A stretch of DNA of 64,000 nt from the NCBI RefSeq assembly GCF_900129855.1, contig NZ_LT670819.1, positions 8,990,001-9,054,000 of the forward strand, given 5' to 3'. Shown here piece after piece: positions 8,519-17,856 of this stretch. The notes under the pieces are model-generated. The model did no database searches. It was not told the origin of the DNA and saw nothing but the letters and a program-made list of their open reading frames with translations. How positions within the stretch are numbered: position 1 is the first letter of the stretch; the number at the start of each line of letters is the position of its first letter. Both the position numbers and the translations under genes were made by a program. The DNA is from Streptomyces sp. 3214.6. Its GTDB lineage: Bacteria > Actinomycetota > Actinomycetes > Streptomycetales > Streptomycetaceae.

Positions 8519-9159
8519 CGGCGACGCAGGGACGGGCGGCGGCCGAGAACGGGAGAGGGGACGGCACCCAGGACCCCACGACGGACGAAACACCCCGAGA
8601 ACACCCCACGGCCGACGGGGGGAGCAGGGCGTGGTCGGATTTCGGTGGCCCGGAGAGGAACGACACGGTTGCCGCCGTCGTACGGCAGTGGCAGGCCGTG
8701 CGGCCCGAGCTCGACACCGCGCCCATGGAGATCATCGGCCGCGTCAACCGCTGTGCCGCCCTCCTTCAGCAGGCCGAGGACGCACCCCTGCGGCGGGCCG
8801 ACCTGAGCCGCCCCGAGTTCGACCTGCTCGGCGCGCTGCGCCGCACCGGCCACGAGCTGACCCCCGGCGAACTGGCCCGCGAGACCTTCTCCTCCGGGGC
8901 CGCCGTCACCAAACGCCTCAAGCAGCTCACCGAACGCGGTCTGGTGGAGCGCCGCGGCGACACACGCGACCGCCGCGTCGCCCACCTCCGTCTCACCGAC
9001 GCCGGACGTGACCTCGTCGACGGCATCATGCCCGAGCAACTCGCCTACGAGAGCGCCGTGCTGTCCGCCCTGGACGGCGACCGGCAGGGCGAACTGGCCG
9101 ACCTGCTGGGCGAGTTGTTGAGCCGGTTGGAGGGGCTCATGCGGACGTTGCGGGTCTGA
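8515..9159 (+). CDS. MarR family transcriptional regulator
   Basis: A 214-residue regulator with a disordered N-terminal extension of about 60 residues before the MarR winged helix. The fold runs from about 75 to 210, with the recognition region ELARETFSSGAAVTKRLKQL and the wing ERRGDTRDRRVAHLRLT. The start at 8515 overlaps the FUSC stop by four bases. Cotranscription with the exporter suggests ligand-responsive control of the operon through the AT-rich palindrome upstream of FUSC. Confidence 0.92.
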   Translation: MTATQGRAAAENGRGDGTQDPTTDETPREHPTADGGSRAWSDFGGPERNDTVAAVVRQWQAVRPELDTAPMEIIGRVNRCAALLQQAEDAPLRRADLSRPEFDLLGALRRTGHELTPGELARETFSSGAAVTKRLKQLTERGLVERRGDTRDRRVAHLRLTDAGRDLVDGIMPEQLAYESAVLSALDGDRQGELADLLGELLSRLEGLMRTLRV

Positions 9160-9230
9160 GCGCCCCGTCGACCCCGCCCCACAGACCCTGCCCGGAGGCG
9201 ACCGGCGGCTTCAACGCGACCGGTCCGGGC

Positions 9231-9995
9231 TCACCCCTCGTCGCCGGCCCGATACACGCCGAACACCGCGCCCAGCGGGTCCCGCAGCACGGCGATCCGC
9301 GGACCGTCCGGTACAGAGGTCGGCTCCATGAGGGCGGTGCCGCCCGCCCCGAGCGCGGTCTGCGTGGAGGCGTCCACGTCGGCCACCGCGAAGTACGGCA
9401 GCCAGTGCGGCGGCACCTCGGGCGGGAACTTGTCGTCCATCGTGATCATGCCGCCGAAGTCGGAGCCGCCGACGCCCCACTGCAGATAGTTCTCGGAGGG
9501 CCTGACGGTCCAGCCGAACACGGTGGTGTAGAAGGTCTCCGCCCGCTCGGGATCCCGGGTCAGCAGCTCGACCCAGCCGAGCGAGCCGGGCGCGTTGAAC
9601 AGCCCGGCGCCGGGGAAGGCCCGGGCCTGCCACAGCTGGAACGCGGCGCCGCCCGGGTCGAGGGCGACCACGAAACGACCCACGTCGAAGACGTCCATCG
9701 GTCCGACCAGCACCTTGCCGCCGGCCTCCGTGACCAGCCGGGCGCTGACATCCGCGTCGGTCACCGCGAACGACACGTTCCAGGCGCACGGCTGTGCCTC
9801 CTGGTACAGGGGAGTCAGCGCCGCGACGGCCGCCTTGTCGAGGTGCGCGACCGTGTAGCCGCCCGCTTCCTGCCGCGGATCCGTCTCCGCACGCCAACCG
9901 AACAGTTCCGCGTAGAACCGTTTCGCCGCCTCAAGGTCACTGGTTCCCAGCTCGGCCCAGCAGGGCCCGCCGGGCACGGGCGCGTCGAGCTTCAT
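9231..9995 (-). CDS. VOC family protein with two glyoxalase-like domains
   Basis: A 254-residue protein made of two VOC domains (about 8-120 and 135-250), each starting with a WAEL or WVEL strand and ending in DPxGAxF. The tandem form is common in Streptomyces near resistance or tailoring genes, where it may act as a hydrolase or bind a ligand, but no substrate can be assigned. The ATG at 9995 has GGAAGGA five bases upstream. Confidence 0.88.
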   Translation of the reverse strand: MKLDAPVPGGPCWAELGTSDLEAAKRFYAELFGWRAETDPRQEAGGYTVAHLDKAAVAALTPLYQEAQPCAWNVSFAVTDADVSARLVTEAGGKVLVGPMDVFDVGRFVVALDPGGAAFQLWQARAFPGAGLFNAPGSLGWVELLTRDPERAETFYTTVFGWTVRPSENYLQWGVGGSDFGGMITMDDKFPPEVPPHWLPYFAVADVDASTQTALGAGGTALMEPTSVPDGPRIAVLRDPLGAVFGVYRAGDEG

Positions 9996-10104
9996 GGCGT
10001 TCCTTCCGAAGGGAACCCCCTCCAGCACGCTAAGCCTCCCCCCGGCCCACGGCATCCCCTGACGACCACGCCCACCGTCCGTAGGGCCCCGAGGCCGTTC
10101 ACCG

Positions 10105-10767
10105 TCAGCGCGGCAGCGTGACGAGCCCCGTCTCGTAGGCGGTGATGACGAGCTGGACCCGGTCCCGGGCGCCCAGTTTGGTGAGCAGCCGTGACACATG
10201 CGACTTCGTGGTGGCCACCGTGATGAAGAGTTCCTCGGCGATCTCGGTGTTCGACCGGCCGCGCCCGACCAGGGTCAGCACTTCCCGTTCCCGCTCGGTG
10301 ATGCCCTCGACCGGCCGCGGGGCGCGCTGCGGACCGGCCGCGGGACGCTCGACGAAGTCCGCGATCAGACGGCGGGTCACACCCGGCGCGATCAGCGCGT
10401 CACCGGCCGCGACCACACGGACCGCCGCGAGGATGTCGTCCAACGCCATGTCCTTGACCACGAAGCCGCTCGCACCGGCCCGGAGCGATCCGTAGACGTA
10501 CTCGTTCTCGTCGAAGGTGGTCAGAACAAGGACGCGTGCGGTCGCCGGACCGGCCGTGATCAGACGGGTGGCCTCGATCCCGTCCATGCCGGGCATGCGG
10601 ATGTCCATGACCACGACGTCGGGGCAGACCTCCCTGACCAGCTGAACCGCCTCGGCGCCGGTGGCGGCTTCACCGACGACCTCCAGGTCGGCGTGATCGG
10701 CCATGATCACCCGGAGACCGGACCGAACCAACGGCTGGTCGTCGGCGAGCACCACCCGGACGGTCAT
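10105..10767 (-). CDS. NarL-type response regulator
   Basis: A 220-residue response regulator. The receiver domain (residues 3-120) has the phospho-acceptor Asp in VVMDIRMPGMDGIEA, and the conserved Lys lies in GFVVKDMA. The LuxR-type HTH (about 150-210, ITEREREVLTLVGRGRSNTEIAEEL) binds DNA. Its ATG overlaps the stop of the upstream histidine kinase by four bases, so the pair is translationally coupled. The divergent ABC transporter 1.3 kb away is the likely target. Confidence 0.95.
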   Translation of the reverse strand: MTVRVVLADDQPLVRSGLRVIMADHADLEVVGEAATGAEAVQLVREVCPDVVVMDIRMPGMDGIEATRLITAGPATARVLVLTTFDENEYVYGSLRAGASGFVVKDMALDDILAAVRVVAAGDALIAPGVTRRLIADFVERPAAGPQRAPRPVEGITEREREVLTLVGRGRSNTEIAEELFITVATTKSHVSRLLTKLGARDRVQLVITAYETGLVTLPR

Positions 10768-11939
10768 CGGGCCTCCACCGGAACTGCCACGGGTGCGGGC
10801 AGCGGCAGCCCGGCAGCCACCCGGAAGCCGCCCTCGGAGCGCGGTCCGGCGCTGAGACGGCCGCCCAGCAGGCCGACCCGCTCCCGCATCCCGATGATGC
10901 CGAAGCCGTGGGCCGAGCCGTTCTCGTCGGCGCCGCGCCCCTCGTCGACCACCTCCACGGACAGTTCCCGCTCTCCGTAGTCGATGGCCACTCGGCAACG
11001 CCCGGTGCCCGCGTGCCGGACCACGTTGGCCAGCGCTTCCTGCACGATGCGGTAGGCGGACAGATCGATGTCGGCCGGCACCGGACGCTGCCTCCCGCTG
11101 CGGCGCACGTCGACGTGGACCCCCGCGCCCGCGGTCGCCGCCGCCAGCCGTTCGACGTCCGCCAGCCCCGGTGAGGGTGCGAGCGGTGACTGCTCCGAGG
11201 CGCTCGCGCCCCGATCGGCCTGGCGCAGCGACACCAACGTGCGCCGAAGGCCCGACAAGGTCTCTCTGCTGGTGGCCTCGACGGCCCGCAGAGCCTCGCG
11301 CGCCTGTGCCGGCTGGGTCTCGATGACCCGGCTGCCCATGCCGGCCTGGATGGCGATGACGCCGATGCTGTGGGCGACCATGTCGTGCAACTCCCGTGCG
11401 ATCCTCAGCCGTTCGGCGGTCACGGCCTCGGCCACCTCCTGTGCGCGCAGCGCCGCCGCGTGCTCGCGGCGCTCGCGGCTCAGCAGACCGGCCATGCACG
11501 ACGCGGCCATCGCCAGGAGGGCGATCACCCCGTTGACGGCCAGGCCGTCCCCGTGCGCGAAACCCCCGATCACCAGCAACTGCACGGCGCCGGCCACGGC
11601 CACGGCGACCGTCGAAGCGCGCCCTGCGCAGGTGGCGACGATGAAGCCCAGCACGAGGTCCACCGCCAGAAACGACAGGAACTGGCCCTGATAGGACGCC
11701 GCCGGGCCCTCAGGGACGGAACTCGGAGGGCCCACCACCACAGCGGTGGATCCGAGGAGCGCCAGGGCCAGCGCGGCCGGCGGCATCCGTCGTACGACGC
11801 CGACGAGCAGGCACCCGGCCAGCAGCGCCCCCACTCCGTGGACCGCGCCCGACGCCCGCGGCGCGGCCCCCACCAGCAGGCCCACCACGAGGACATAGGA
11901 GACGCCTCCCGCCCAGGCCACGGCCCTTGTGCCCGTCAT
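10764..11939 (-). CDS. NarL-family sensor histidine kinase
   Basis: A 391-residue sensor kinase. The N-terminal half (about 8-160) is hydrophobic with four to six helices and no large outside domain. The HisKA_3 box is ERLRIARELHDMVAHSIGVI with the phosphorylated His. The ATPase domain has AYRIVQEALANVVRHA and the G box GFGIIGMRERVGLLGG. The ATG at 11939 is preceded by GAGGG about 10 bases away. It diverges from an ABC transporter operon, a layout typical of drug or peptide stress sensing. Confidence 0.95.
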   Translation of the reverse strand: MTGTRAVAWAGGVSYVLVVGLLVGAAPRASGAVHGVGALLAGCLLVGVVRRMPPAALALALLGSTAVVVGPPSSVPEGPAASYQGQFLSFLAVDLVLGFIVATCAGRASTVAVAVAGAVQLLVIGGFAHGDGLAVNGVIALLAMAASCMAGLLSRERREHAAALRAQEVAEAVTAERLRIARELHDMVAHSIGVIAIQAGMGSRVIETQPAQAREALRAVEATSRETLSGLRRTLVSLRQADRGASASEQSPLAPSPGLADVERLAAATAGAGVHVDVRRSGRQRPVPADIDLSAYRIVQEALANVVRHAGTGRCRVAIDYGERELSVEVVDEGRGADENGSAHGFGIIGMRERVGLLGGRLSAGPRSEGGFRVAAGLPLPAPVAVPVEAR

Positions 11940-12140
11940 CGGCGGTGCGCCCTCTCGGGAACAACGCCGCGGTGTGCGGCGGGCGCGGGCAGCGGAGTGG
12001 GTGTCAGGGGATTCACGCCGCGAGACTAACCGGCCCACCGCCGGCGTGGCATCAGCCCCGGGACGTACGGCCACGGGCTGAGGCGGCCCGCCCGATTGTC
12101 GCCCACGGCCCCATGCCCGGACGGGAGTTCGCTCGCCACT

Positions 12141-13067
12141 GTGGGTGCCGTGATCGAAGTCAGAGAACTCACCAAGCGCTACGGCAGCAAGACCGCCGTC
12201 GACCGGTTGTCCTTCACCGTGCGGCCGGGCCAGGTCACCGGATTCCTCGGCCCCAACGGAGCCGGCAAGTCCACCACCCTGCGGATGATCCTCGGCCTGG
12301 ACGCCCCCACCGCCGGCACCGCCACTGTCAGCGGCGTCCCCTTCCACCGCCACCCGCGCGGACTGCGGCACGTCGGCGCCCTCCTGGACGCCGGACAGGT
12401 CCACGGCGGACGCAGCGCGACGGCACACCTGTCCGCTCTGGCCCGCAGCAACGGCATCCGGCGACACCGGGTGGACGAGGTGCTTCAGGAGGTGGGGCTG
12501 GCCGAGGTGGCGAACCGCCGCATCGGTGGATTCTCCCTCGGCATGAAGCAGCGACTGGGCATCGCCACCGCCCTGCTCGGCGACCCGCCCGTGCTCATGT
12601 TCGACGAGCCGATCAACGGCATGGACCCGGAGGGCGTGCTCTGGGTACGCCGGCTCTTCCGGCGCCTGGCCGCCGAGGGACGCACGGTCTTCCTCTCCAG
12701 CCACCTGATGTCGGAGATGGAGAACACCGCCGATCAGCTGGTCGTCATCGGCCGAGGCCGCCTCATCGCCGCCGAGCCGCTACGGGCCTTCGCCGCCCGC
12801 GGCACCCGTGGCAGCGTCGTGGTCGGGACGCCGCAGGCCGCCGAGCTGGCAGCCGTGCTGACCGCGGCAGGCGCCTCGGTCGAACCGGAGGGCACGGCGG
12901 GCGCCGAGAAGCTCGCCGTGACCGGGCTCGCGGCGGACCGGATCGGAGCGCTCGCCTTCGACCACGGCATCCGGCTGGCCGAGCTGACCACCCGTACCGC
13001 CTCACTGGAGGCGGCCTTCATGGAACTCACCGCCGACAGCACCGACTACCTGGCAGGACAACCCTGA
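12141..13067 (+). CDS. ABC transporter ATP-binding protein
   Basis: A 308-residue nucleotide-binding subunit: Walker A GPNGAGKST, signature FSLGMKQRL (a variant of LSGGQ), Walker B VLMFDEP, and the switch His in FLSSHLMSEME. The C-terminal ~90 residues form the accessory domain of DrrA/BcrA-type drug exporters. GTG codons at 12141 and 12150 are both possible; GGGAG at 12123 supports 12141. It overlaps the permease start (TGATG). It likely powers export of a lipid or antibiotic under the adjacent two-component system. Confidence 0.93.
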   Translation: MGAVIEVRELTKRYGSKTAVDRLSFTVRPGQVTGFLGPNGAGKSTTLRMILGLDAPTAGTATVSGVPFHRHPRGLRHVGALLDAGQVHGGRSATAHLSALARSNGIRRHRVDEVLQEVGLAEVANRRIGGFSLGMKQRLGIATALLGDPPVLMFDEPINGMDPEGVLWVRRLFRRLAAEGRTVFLSSHLMSEMENTADQLVVIGRGRLIAAEPLRAFAARGTRGSVVVGTPQAAELAAVLTAAGASVEPEGTAGAEKLAVTGLAADRIGALAFDHGIRLAELTTRTASLEAAFMELTADSTDYLAGQP

Positions 13068-13909
13068 TGACCACACGCGCCCCCATCCACCGGAGCACCC
13101 TGACCGCCCCGGCCACCCCGACCGCCGTGCCGCGGGCCCGCTTCGGCGACCTGCTCGTCTCCGAGTGGATCAAGACGAGGTCCCTGCGCTCCACGCCGTG
13201 GACGATCGGGCTCACCGTCCTGTTCGTCGTCGGGTCCGCCGCGGTGGCCACGTCGGCGGACAGGGCCGCAGGTTCCGGCCCCGTCGACTTCCTGCCCTAC
13301 GACGCCTATCCGTCGGCCGGCTACTGGACGCTGATCCTCGTCGCAGGCAGCATGGGCGCCCTCACCGTGGTCAGCGAGTACAGCAGCGGGCTGATCCGCA
13401 CCACCACCCTGGCCGTTCCCGCCCGCGGCTCGGTCGTGCTCGCCAAGGCGGCCGTCACCGCCGCGCTGTGGACCGCGGTCGGCGCGATCGCCTCCACCGG
13501 TTCCTTCCTGGTCTCCCAGGCCATCCTGGACAGGCACGACGCCGGCGTCGCGATCACCCACCCCGGGGCGGCCCGGGCGCTGGCGGCCTCCGCGTTGCTG
13601 GCTCCGGTCAGCGCCCTGGTCGGTCTGGGCCTCGGCGTTCTGCTCCGGCATGCCGCCGGGACCATGGTCACCAGCGTCTTCGCGCTACTGATGCTGCCCA
13701 CCATGTTCTCGGACAGCAACCGTTGGTCGGCGGACGTCAAACACGCGATGGTGTCGGCCGCCTGGAACCGCCTGGTCCAACCCTGGGAGCCCGATCCCGG
13801 ATCCCTGGGCTACACCGCCACCGTCCCCGGCTCCTGGATCGTGTACACGCTCTGGCCGCTGATCACGGTCGCCGTCGCCGTGCTCGTCGTGAGCCGCCGC
13901 GACGTGTGA
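13067..13909 (+). CDS. ABC transporter permease
   Basis: A 280-residue integral membrane protein with about six hydrophobic segments and the ABC-2 pattern: a cytoplasmic N-terminus (LLVSEWIKTRSLRSTPWT), a long first outside loop, and a C-terminal helix ending in VVSRRDV. Start overlaps the ATPase stop by one base, so the two subunits are coupled. It forms the membrane channel of the exporter; substrate unknown. Confidence 0.92.
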   Translation: MTTRAPIHRSTLTAPATPTAVPRARFGDLLVSEWIKTRSLRSTPWTIGLTVLFVVGSAAVATSADRAAGSGPVDFLPYDAYPSAGYWTLILVAGSMGALTVVSEYSSGLIRTTTLAVPARGSVVLAKAAVTAALWTAVGAIASTGSFLVSQAILDRHDAGVAITHPGAARALAASALLAPVSALVGLGLGVLLRHAAGTMVTSVFALLMLPTMFSDSNRWSADVKHAMVSAAWNRLVQPWEPDPGSLGYTATVPGSWIVYTLWPLITVAVAVLVVSRRDV

Positions 13910-14047
13910 TCGTGCCTCACGACGTGAGCCGCTTCGTTCGACCGTGACGGGATCCGGCACATCGCGGGTGTTGCCGACAGTCCCATCCCATAACCTCGTG
14001 CGGGGGAGACAGCGGATGCCATGGGCATTCACATCGAGGAGGCGACA

Positions 14048-14884
14048 GTGCTCGGTAGGGACATGCGGTTGCTCACGGGCGTCCTGATCGTGGCCTGCAT
14101 CGTGCTCGTCGGCTCCAGGGCACCCAGCGGAGCTTCCTCCACCAGGTCACTGCCCGCCGAAGGCGCCAGGGACGTCGTACCGAACCGGGTCATGACGTGG
14201 AACATCTGCAACCCCTGCGAGAAGAGCAACGCCGACCGGGCAGCGGAGATCGCCACGTATGCGCCCCAGGTCATCGGCCTGCAAGAAGCGTGCGTGCGTG
14301 ACGTCGAAGGGATCCGGGACCGTCTGGAGAGCCGATACGGGCTGGTCTACCACGTCAAGTACGGGACGGTTCTTCGGAATTGGGGCCGCTGCGGGGGAGC
14401 GCCGTGGAACCCGGGGGCCTACGGCCAGGCGCTGCTCTCGGCCGCGCCGATGACAGACGCCGTCACCGTGGAATACCCCGACGGCGGTTCCGAGGACCGC
14501 GGGTACATGGCAGTCACCACCACGGTGGGCGGCCGGTCCGTCCGGGTCTTCAACACCCACCTCGCCGAACGACGTCAGGAGACGGTCCGAGCGGCCCAGA
14601 CCGCCGTACTCGCCGAAGAGGTCGCCCGGCACGACCGTGCGATCGTGCTCGGCGACTTCAACGCCGTGCCGGACGCCCCCGAACTCACCAAAATGTGGAA
14701 ACTGGCCGCGGACGCGGACCCGCAGTGCCATCCCTCGCCCACCGGCGACTGCCGGCCGACCACCGACTGGCACAGCAAGTTCGACTACATATTCCTGCGA
14801 GGCATCCTCCCGCTCGAGCACCGTGTGCATCCGACCCCGTACTCGGACCACGACCTGGTGCACGCCGACCTGAAGACGACATGA
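14048..14884 (+). CDS. Secreted endonuclease/exonuclease/phosphatase family protein
   Basis: A 278-residue protein with an N-terminal membrane or signal segment (MRLLTGVLIVACIVLVGS). The EEP fold shows MTWNICN, VIGLQEACV (the metal-binding Glu), FNTHLAE, IVLGDFNAVPD and YSDHDLV (the catalytic His). It is a metal-dependent phosphodiesterase acting outside the cell, perhaps on nucleic acid or phospholipid. The GTG at 14048 follows GAGGAGG by five bases and is preferred over an ATG at 14021 that lacks a ribosome site. Confidence 0.9.
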   Translation: MLGRDMRLLTGVLIVACIVLVGSRAPSGASSTRSLPAEGARDVVPNRVMTWNICNPCEKSNADRAAEIATYAPQVIGLQEACVRDVEGIRDRLESRYGLVYHVKYGTVLRNWGRCGGAPWNPGAYGQALLSAAPMTDAVTVEYPDGGSEDRGYMAVTTTVGGRSVRVFNTHLAERRQETVRAAQTAVLAEEVARHDRAIVLGDFNAVPDAPELTKMWKLAADADPQCHPSPTGDCRPTTDWHSKFDYIFLRGILPLEHRVHPTPYSDHDLVHADLKTT

Positions 14885-14963
14885 GCGGACCTCCTGACCG
14901 GCTCGTCCGGTGCCCCGCCGAGCCGGCCGCGCAGGACTGCGTCCGACCGACCGCCGGGTCAGG

Positions 14964-16091
14964 TCATCTGCGTCCGAGGTAGATCCCCAACGCCCGTTGC
15001 AGCACCTTGCCCTGGCTGCCCACCGGTAGTTCCCACTCGCCGAGGTACTCCACCACCCGGCCGCCGGCCCCCGTCTTGAAGCGGAGTCGGCCGAGGAGCC
15101 GGTTCTCGGTGAGGGCGGGGGTGACGGAGCGCAGGTCGTACGTTTCGGCGCCCGCCGCCCGTGCGTCACTCAGCATGTGCCACAACAGCGCGCTGCTGGG
15201 CCGCAGTTGGCGACCTTTGCGGCCGGATGCGGCGTAGGAGTGCCAGGCCCGGGAGCCGACGCTGATCATGAGGGCCGCGGACAGCACCTCGCCTTCGTGC
15301 CAGGCGAGGTAGAGGCGGAGCCGGTCCTCGTCCTCGGCGTTCAGGGCCTTCCACATGCGCCGGAAGTAGTCCAACGGGCGGGCCTTGAAACCGTCGTGGG
15401 CGGCGGTCACGGTGTACAGGCGGTGGAACTCGGGCAGGTCGGAGGCCGAGCCCCAAGAGACATGGACGCCTGCCGTCTCGGCCGTGCGCAGGGACTGTTC
15501 CCAATGCGGTGCGAGGGCGCCGCGAAGATCTTCCGCCGAGCGCCCCGCCAACGGGATACGGCAGCCGTAGCGCGGCTGACCGAGGCCGAACCCGCTGCCG
15601 TCGCCCTCCTCGCACGGCCGCCACCCGAGCCGTCGCAGCCGCTCAGCGGCGTCGAGCGCGAATCCGTCGATCCCGGCCGCAGGCAGATCGTGCAGATGAC
15701 GCACGTCGGGGTCGGCGATACCCGCCGCCACGGTGGCCGCGTCCCAGTGACGTACGACCAGGGGCGGCCCGATCCGCACCGAGAACGCCCCGATCCGCTC
15801 CAGATGGGCGACGAGCGGGTCCAGCCATCGCTCTATACGAGGGGTCCGCCAGTCGATCGCCGGCCCATCGGGAAGATACGCGAGGAAGCGCCGCGTCCCG
15901 GGAAGCGGCCGGTACAGCACGAGCGCCGCGGCGACCAACGCCTCGCCCTCGAACCAGCCGACGCTCTCCGGCAGCCAGTCGGGCTTCACGTCGCCCCACT
16001 CGGGGATCTGGAGATGGCTCGCGTCGGGGGACAGCCGCAGAAGGGCCAGATGATCCTCGCGCGTGATCTCCCGTACATACAGGCTGGTCAT
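14964..16091 (-). CDS. FemAB/GNAT-fold aminoacyltransferase-like protein
   Basis: A 375-residue protein built of two GNAT-like halves, as in FemX/FemAB peptidoglycan bridge enzymes, which add amino acids from aminoacyl-tRNA to lipid II. The C-terminal half has EVLSAALMISVGSRAWHSYAASG and RPSSALLWHMLSDA, matching the FemAB core. Streptomyces cross-bridges contain glycine, so a role in wall assembly is plausible but unproven; a general acetyltransferase is the alternative. The ATG at 16091 has AGGAG eight bases upstream. Confidence 0.8.
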   Translation of the reverse strand: MTSLYVREITREDHLALLRLSPDASHLQIPEWGDVKPDWLPESVGWFEGEALVAAALVLYRPLPGTRRFLAYLPDGPAIDWRTPRIERWLDPLVAHLERIGAFSVRIGPPLVVRHWDAATVAAGIADPDVRHLHDLPAAGIDGFALDAAERLRRLGWRPCEEGDGSGFGLGQPRYGCRIPLAGRSAEDLRGALAPHWEQSLRTAETAGVHVSWGSASDLPEFHRLYTVTAAHDGFKARPLDYFRRMWKALNAEDEDRLRLYLAWHEGEVLSAALMISVGSRAWHSYAASGRKGRQLRPSSALLWHMLSDARAAGAETYDLRSVTPALTENRLLGRLRFKTGAGGRVVEYLGEWELPVGSQGKVLQRALGIYLGRR

Positions 16092-16122
16092 GGGTCGGGT
16101 GCTCCTGCTCGGGGCGGCCACC

Positions 16123-16385
16123 TTAGGGCCTGTCCAGCGGATCATGCCGCAGACGCGGGGTATGGTGCGTCCTTTCCCACTCTCGGCTTCGCTCGAGCGG
16201 CAGGTGCCCCCACCGGCGTTGTCGTCGGTTGCCGACTCCCCCACTCTCGGCTGCGTTCGAGCGGGGGGACCCCCATCGCGTCGACGCCCTCCTCCGCCTT
16301 GCATCTGGACGCACCATACCCCGCTCACCTGCGTCGATCAGGCGCCGCTGCGTTCCTGCGACTTGATCCGCCGGACAGGCCCTAA
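16123..16385. mobile_element. MITE-like insertion with nested inverted repeats
   Basis: A 263-bp non-coding element bounded by 22-bp inverted repeats differing at one base (16123-16144, beginning TTAGGGCCTGTCC, and 16364-16385). Both outer edges carry a TA next to GGGCC, as expected for a TA-targeting transposase. Inside is a perfect 18-bp inverted repeat (16155-16172 and 16307-16324, GCGGGGTATGGTGCGTCC) and two copies of a CACTCTCGGCT..CG.TCGAGCGG motif common between Streptomyces genes. No transposase is present, so it would need one in trans. Confidence 0.8.
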
Positions 16386-16613
16386 TCCCGGGATCACCGC
16401 ACGGGTCAAGACTTCACGGCGGTGAGCCGCGCCCACACCTGCTCGCCGCCGTTCCTGGGCGTGATCCCAGTCGCGCTCGGTGTACAAAGACCGGCACTAC
16501 AGGCGAACGGCCGCCGACGGACATCCGAACTCCGCCTTCCGGCGGCCCGCCCGGTCTCGCGGCCCGGGGCCCGGGGCGGGGCAGCGCCCGGGATCCGGTA
16601 TCGGGGCCGTACC
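16386..16613. other. Intergenic, no gene seen
   Basis: The 228 bases between the MITE-like element and the VOC stop hold no frame with a ribosome site or recognisable domain. They may be decayed coding sequence, since they lie between two copies of the same inverted-repeat end. Confidence 0.45.
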
Positions 16614-17006
16614 TCAGATGCCCGGGCGGTAGCGGATCGGGTGGTCCGGTGGGACCTCCACGAGGACGATCGGGGTGCCGTCCGGGTCCGTGATCCACAT
16701 CTCCAGCAGGCCCCACGGCTCCTTCACCGGCGGGCGGACGACGTCGACGCCCTTCGTCCGCAACTCGTCGTGCGCCGCTGCCAGGTCCGGCACCTGCAGC
16801 CACAGCCGCACGGCAGGATCCGGCGGGGTCTGCGACCGGCCGGAGAGTTCCAGGAAGCCGCCGCCGAGGAAGTAGACGACCCCGCGCTCCGAGCCCGTAC
16901 CGAACTCGCGGTAGACGGCCAGGCCCAGTTGCTCGCCGTAGAAGGCTCGGGAGCGCCCGGGGTCGGTCGGGCGGAGCAGGGTCCTGCTGCTGAGTACATG
17001 CACCAT
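16614..17006 (-). CDS. VOC family protein
   Basis: A 130-residue single-domain glyoxalase/bleomycin-resistance-type protein: TLLRPTDPGRSRAFYGEQLGLAV at the N-terminus and EMWITDPDGTPIVLVEVP at the C-terminus, containing the expected metal-ligand Glu. Proteins of this fold act as isomerases, dioxygenases or drug-binding proteins; no substrate is evident. The ATG at 17006 lacks a strong ribosome site. The gene is flanked by a MITE-like element and by a short inverted-repeat remnant. Confidence 0.85.
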   Translation of the reverse strand: MVHVLSSRTLLRPTDPGRSRAFYGEQLGLAVYREFGTGSERGVVYFLGGGFLELSGRSQTPPDPAVRLWLQVPDLAAAHDELRTKGVDVVRPPVKEPWGLLEMWITDPDGTPIVLVEVPPDHPIRYRPGI

Positions 17007-17102
17007 GCGTCCGGAGCCTAAGGGGCATCCGGCGGAACCCGTCCGCGACGGCCCGATCGGCAGACGTCTGCGCCGGCCAGACCCTTGCACGGCAGGGTTG
17101 GA

Positions 17103-17147
17103 GCCTGTCCGGCAGATCAGGCGACTTGATCCGCCGGACAGGCCCTA
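17103..17147. repeat. Second copy of the MITE terminal repeat, head-to-head remnant
   Basis: Two 17-bp arms (17103-17119 and 17127-17143) form an inverted repeat with one mismatch and only a seven-base loop. The right arm and its flank (27 bp, 17121-17147) are identical to the right end of the 263-bp element at 16358-16384. This looks like a MITE that has lost its interior. The hairpin could also terminate transcription between the VOC and GNAT genes. Confidence 0.75.
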
Positions 17148-17195
17148 GGCTCGTCGCTGTCACCACCGCGTCAGAGACCACCGGAGATCGCCCGC

Positions 17196-17735
17196 ATGGA
17201 CACCGCCGACACCGAATTCACCTTCCGCGACGCCACCGACGCCGACGTGGACGCCCTCGTCGCGCTCATAGAGGCCGCCTACCGCGGCGACTCGAGCCGG
17301 GTCGGGTGGACGACGGAGGCGGACATCCTCCAGGGGCAGCGCACCGACCCGGACGGCGTGCTCGATGTCATCAAGGCACCCAACAGCCGACTGCTCACCG
17401 TCGAGCAGGACGGCCGGATCATCGCCTGCTGCCAGCTCGAACACCGCGGCGACCACGCCTACTTCGGCATGTTCGCGGTCAGCCCGACGGCCCAGGGGGG
17501 CGGCCTCGGCAAGGCGGTCATGGCGCAGGCCGAGCGCCAGGCGCGCGAGAACTGGGGCGTCACCGAGATGCACATGACGGTGATCTCCGTACGCGAGGAC
17601 CTCATCGCCTGGTACGAACGGCGCGGCTACCGCCGTACGGGACGGATGACCCCCTTCCCGTACGGGGACGAGCGCTTCGGCATCCCCCAGCGCGACGATC
17701 TGCAGTTCGAGCTGTTGGTCAAGCCGCTCGCCTGA
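17196..17735 (+). CDS. GNAT family N-acetyltransferase
   Basis: A 179-residue GNAT protein. Motif A, the acetyl-CoA site, reads FAVSPTAQGGGLGKAVMAQAE, and the C-terminal motif LIAWYERRGYRRTGR completes the fold. It transfers an acetyl group to an unknown amine. The ATG at 17196 has GGAG about 11 bases upstream. A short ATGAGC / TTGGGC simple repeat follows the stop at about 17742-17775. Confidence 0.92.
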   Translation: MDTADTEFTFRDATDADVDALVALIEAAYRGDSSRVGWTTEADILQGQRTDPDGVLDVIKAPNSRLLTVEQDGRIIACCQLEHRGDHAYFGMFAVSPTAQGGGLGKAVMAQAERQARENWGVTEMHMTVISVREDLIAWYERRGYRRTGRMTPFPYGDERFGIPQRDDLQFELLVKPLA

Positions 17736-17856
17736 GCCTCGGCATGAGCATGAGCATGGGCTTGGGCTTGGGCCCGAGCTTCAGCGGGCCCCGGAGCATG
17801 TCCACGCGTGGCGCGCCCACTCCCGTGGCCGCGCCGTCGCCCGCGCCCGCGCCCGT

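Noticed and set aside
9231..17006. Secondary-metabolite gene cluster
   Set aside because: VOC, ABC exporter and GNAT genes occur, but no biosynthetic core enzyme such as a PKS, NRPS or terpene synthase is present.
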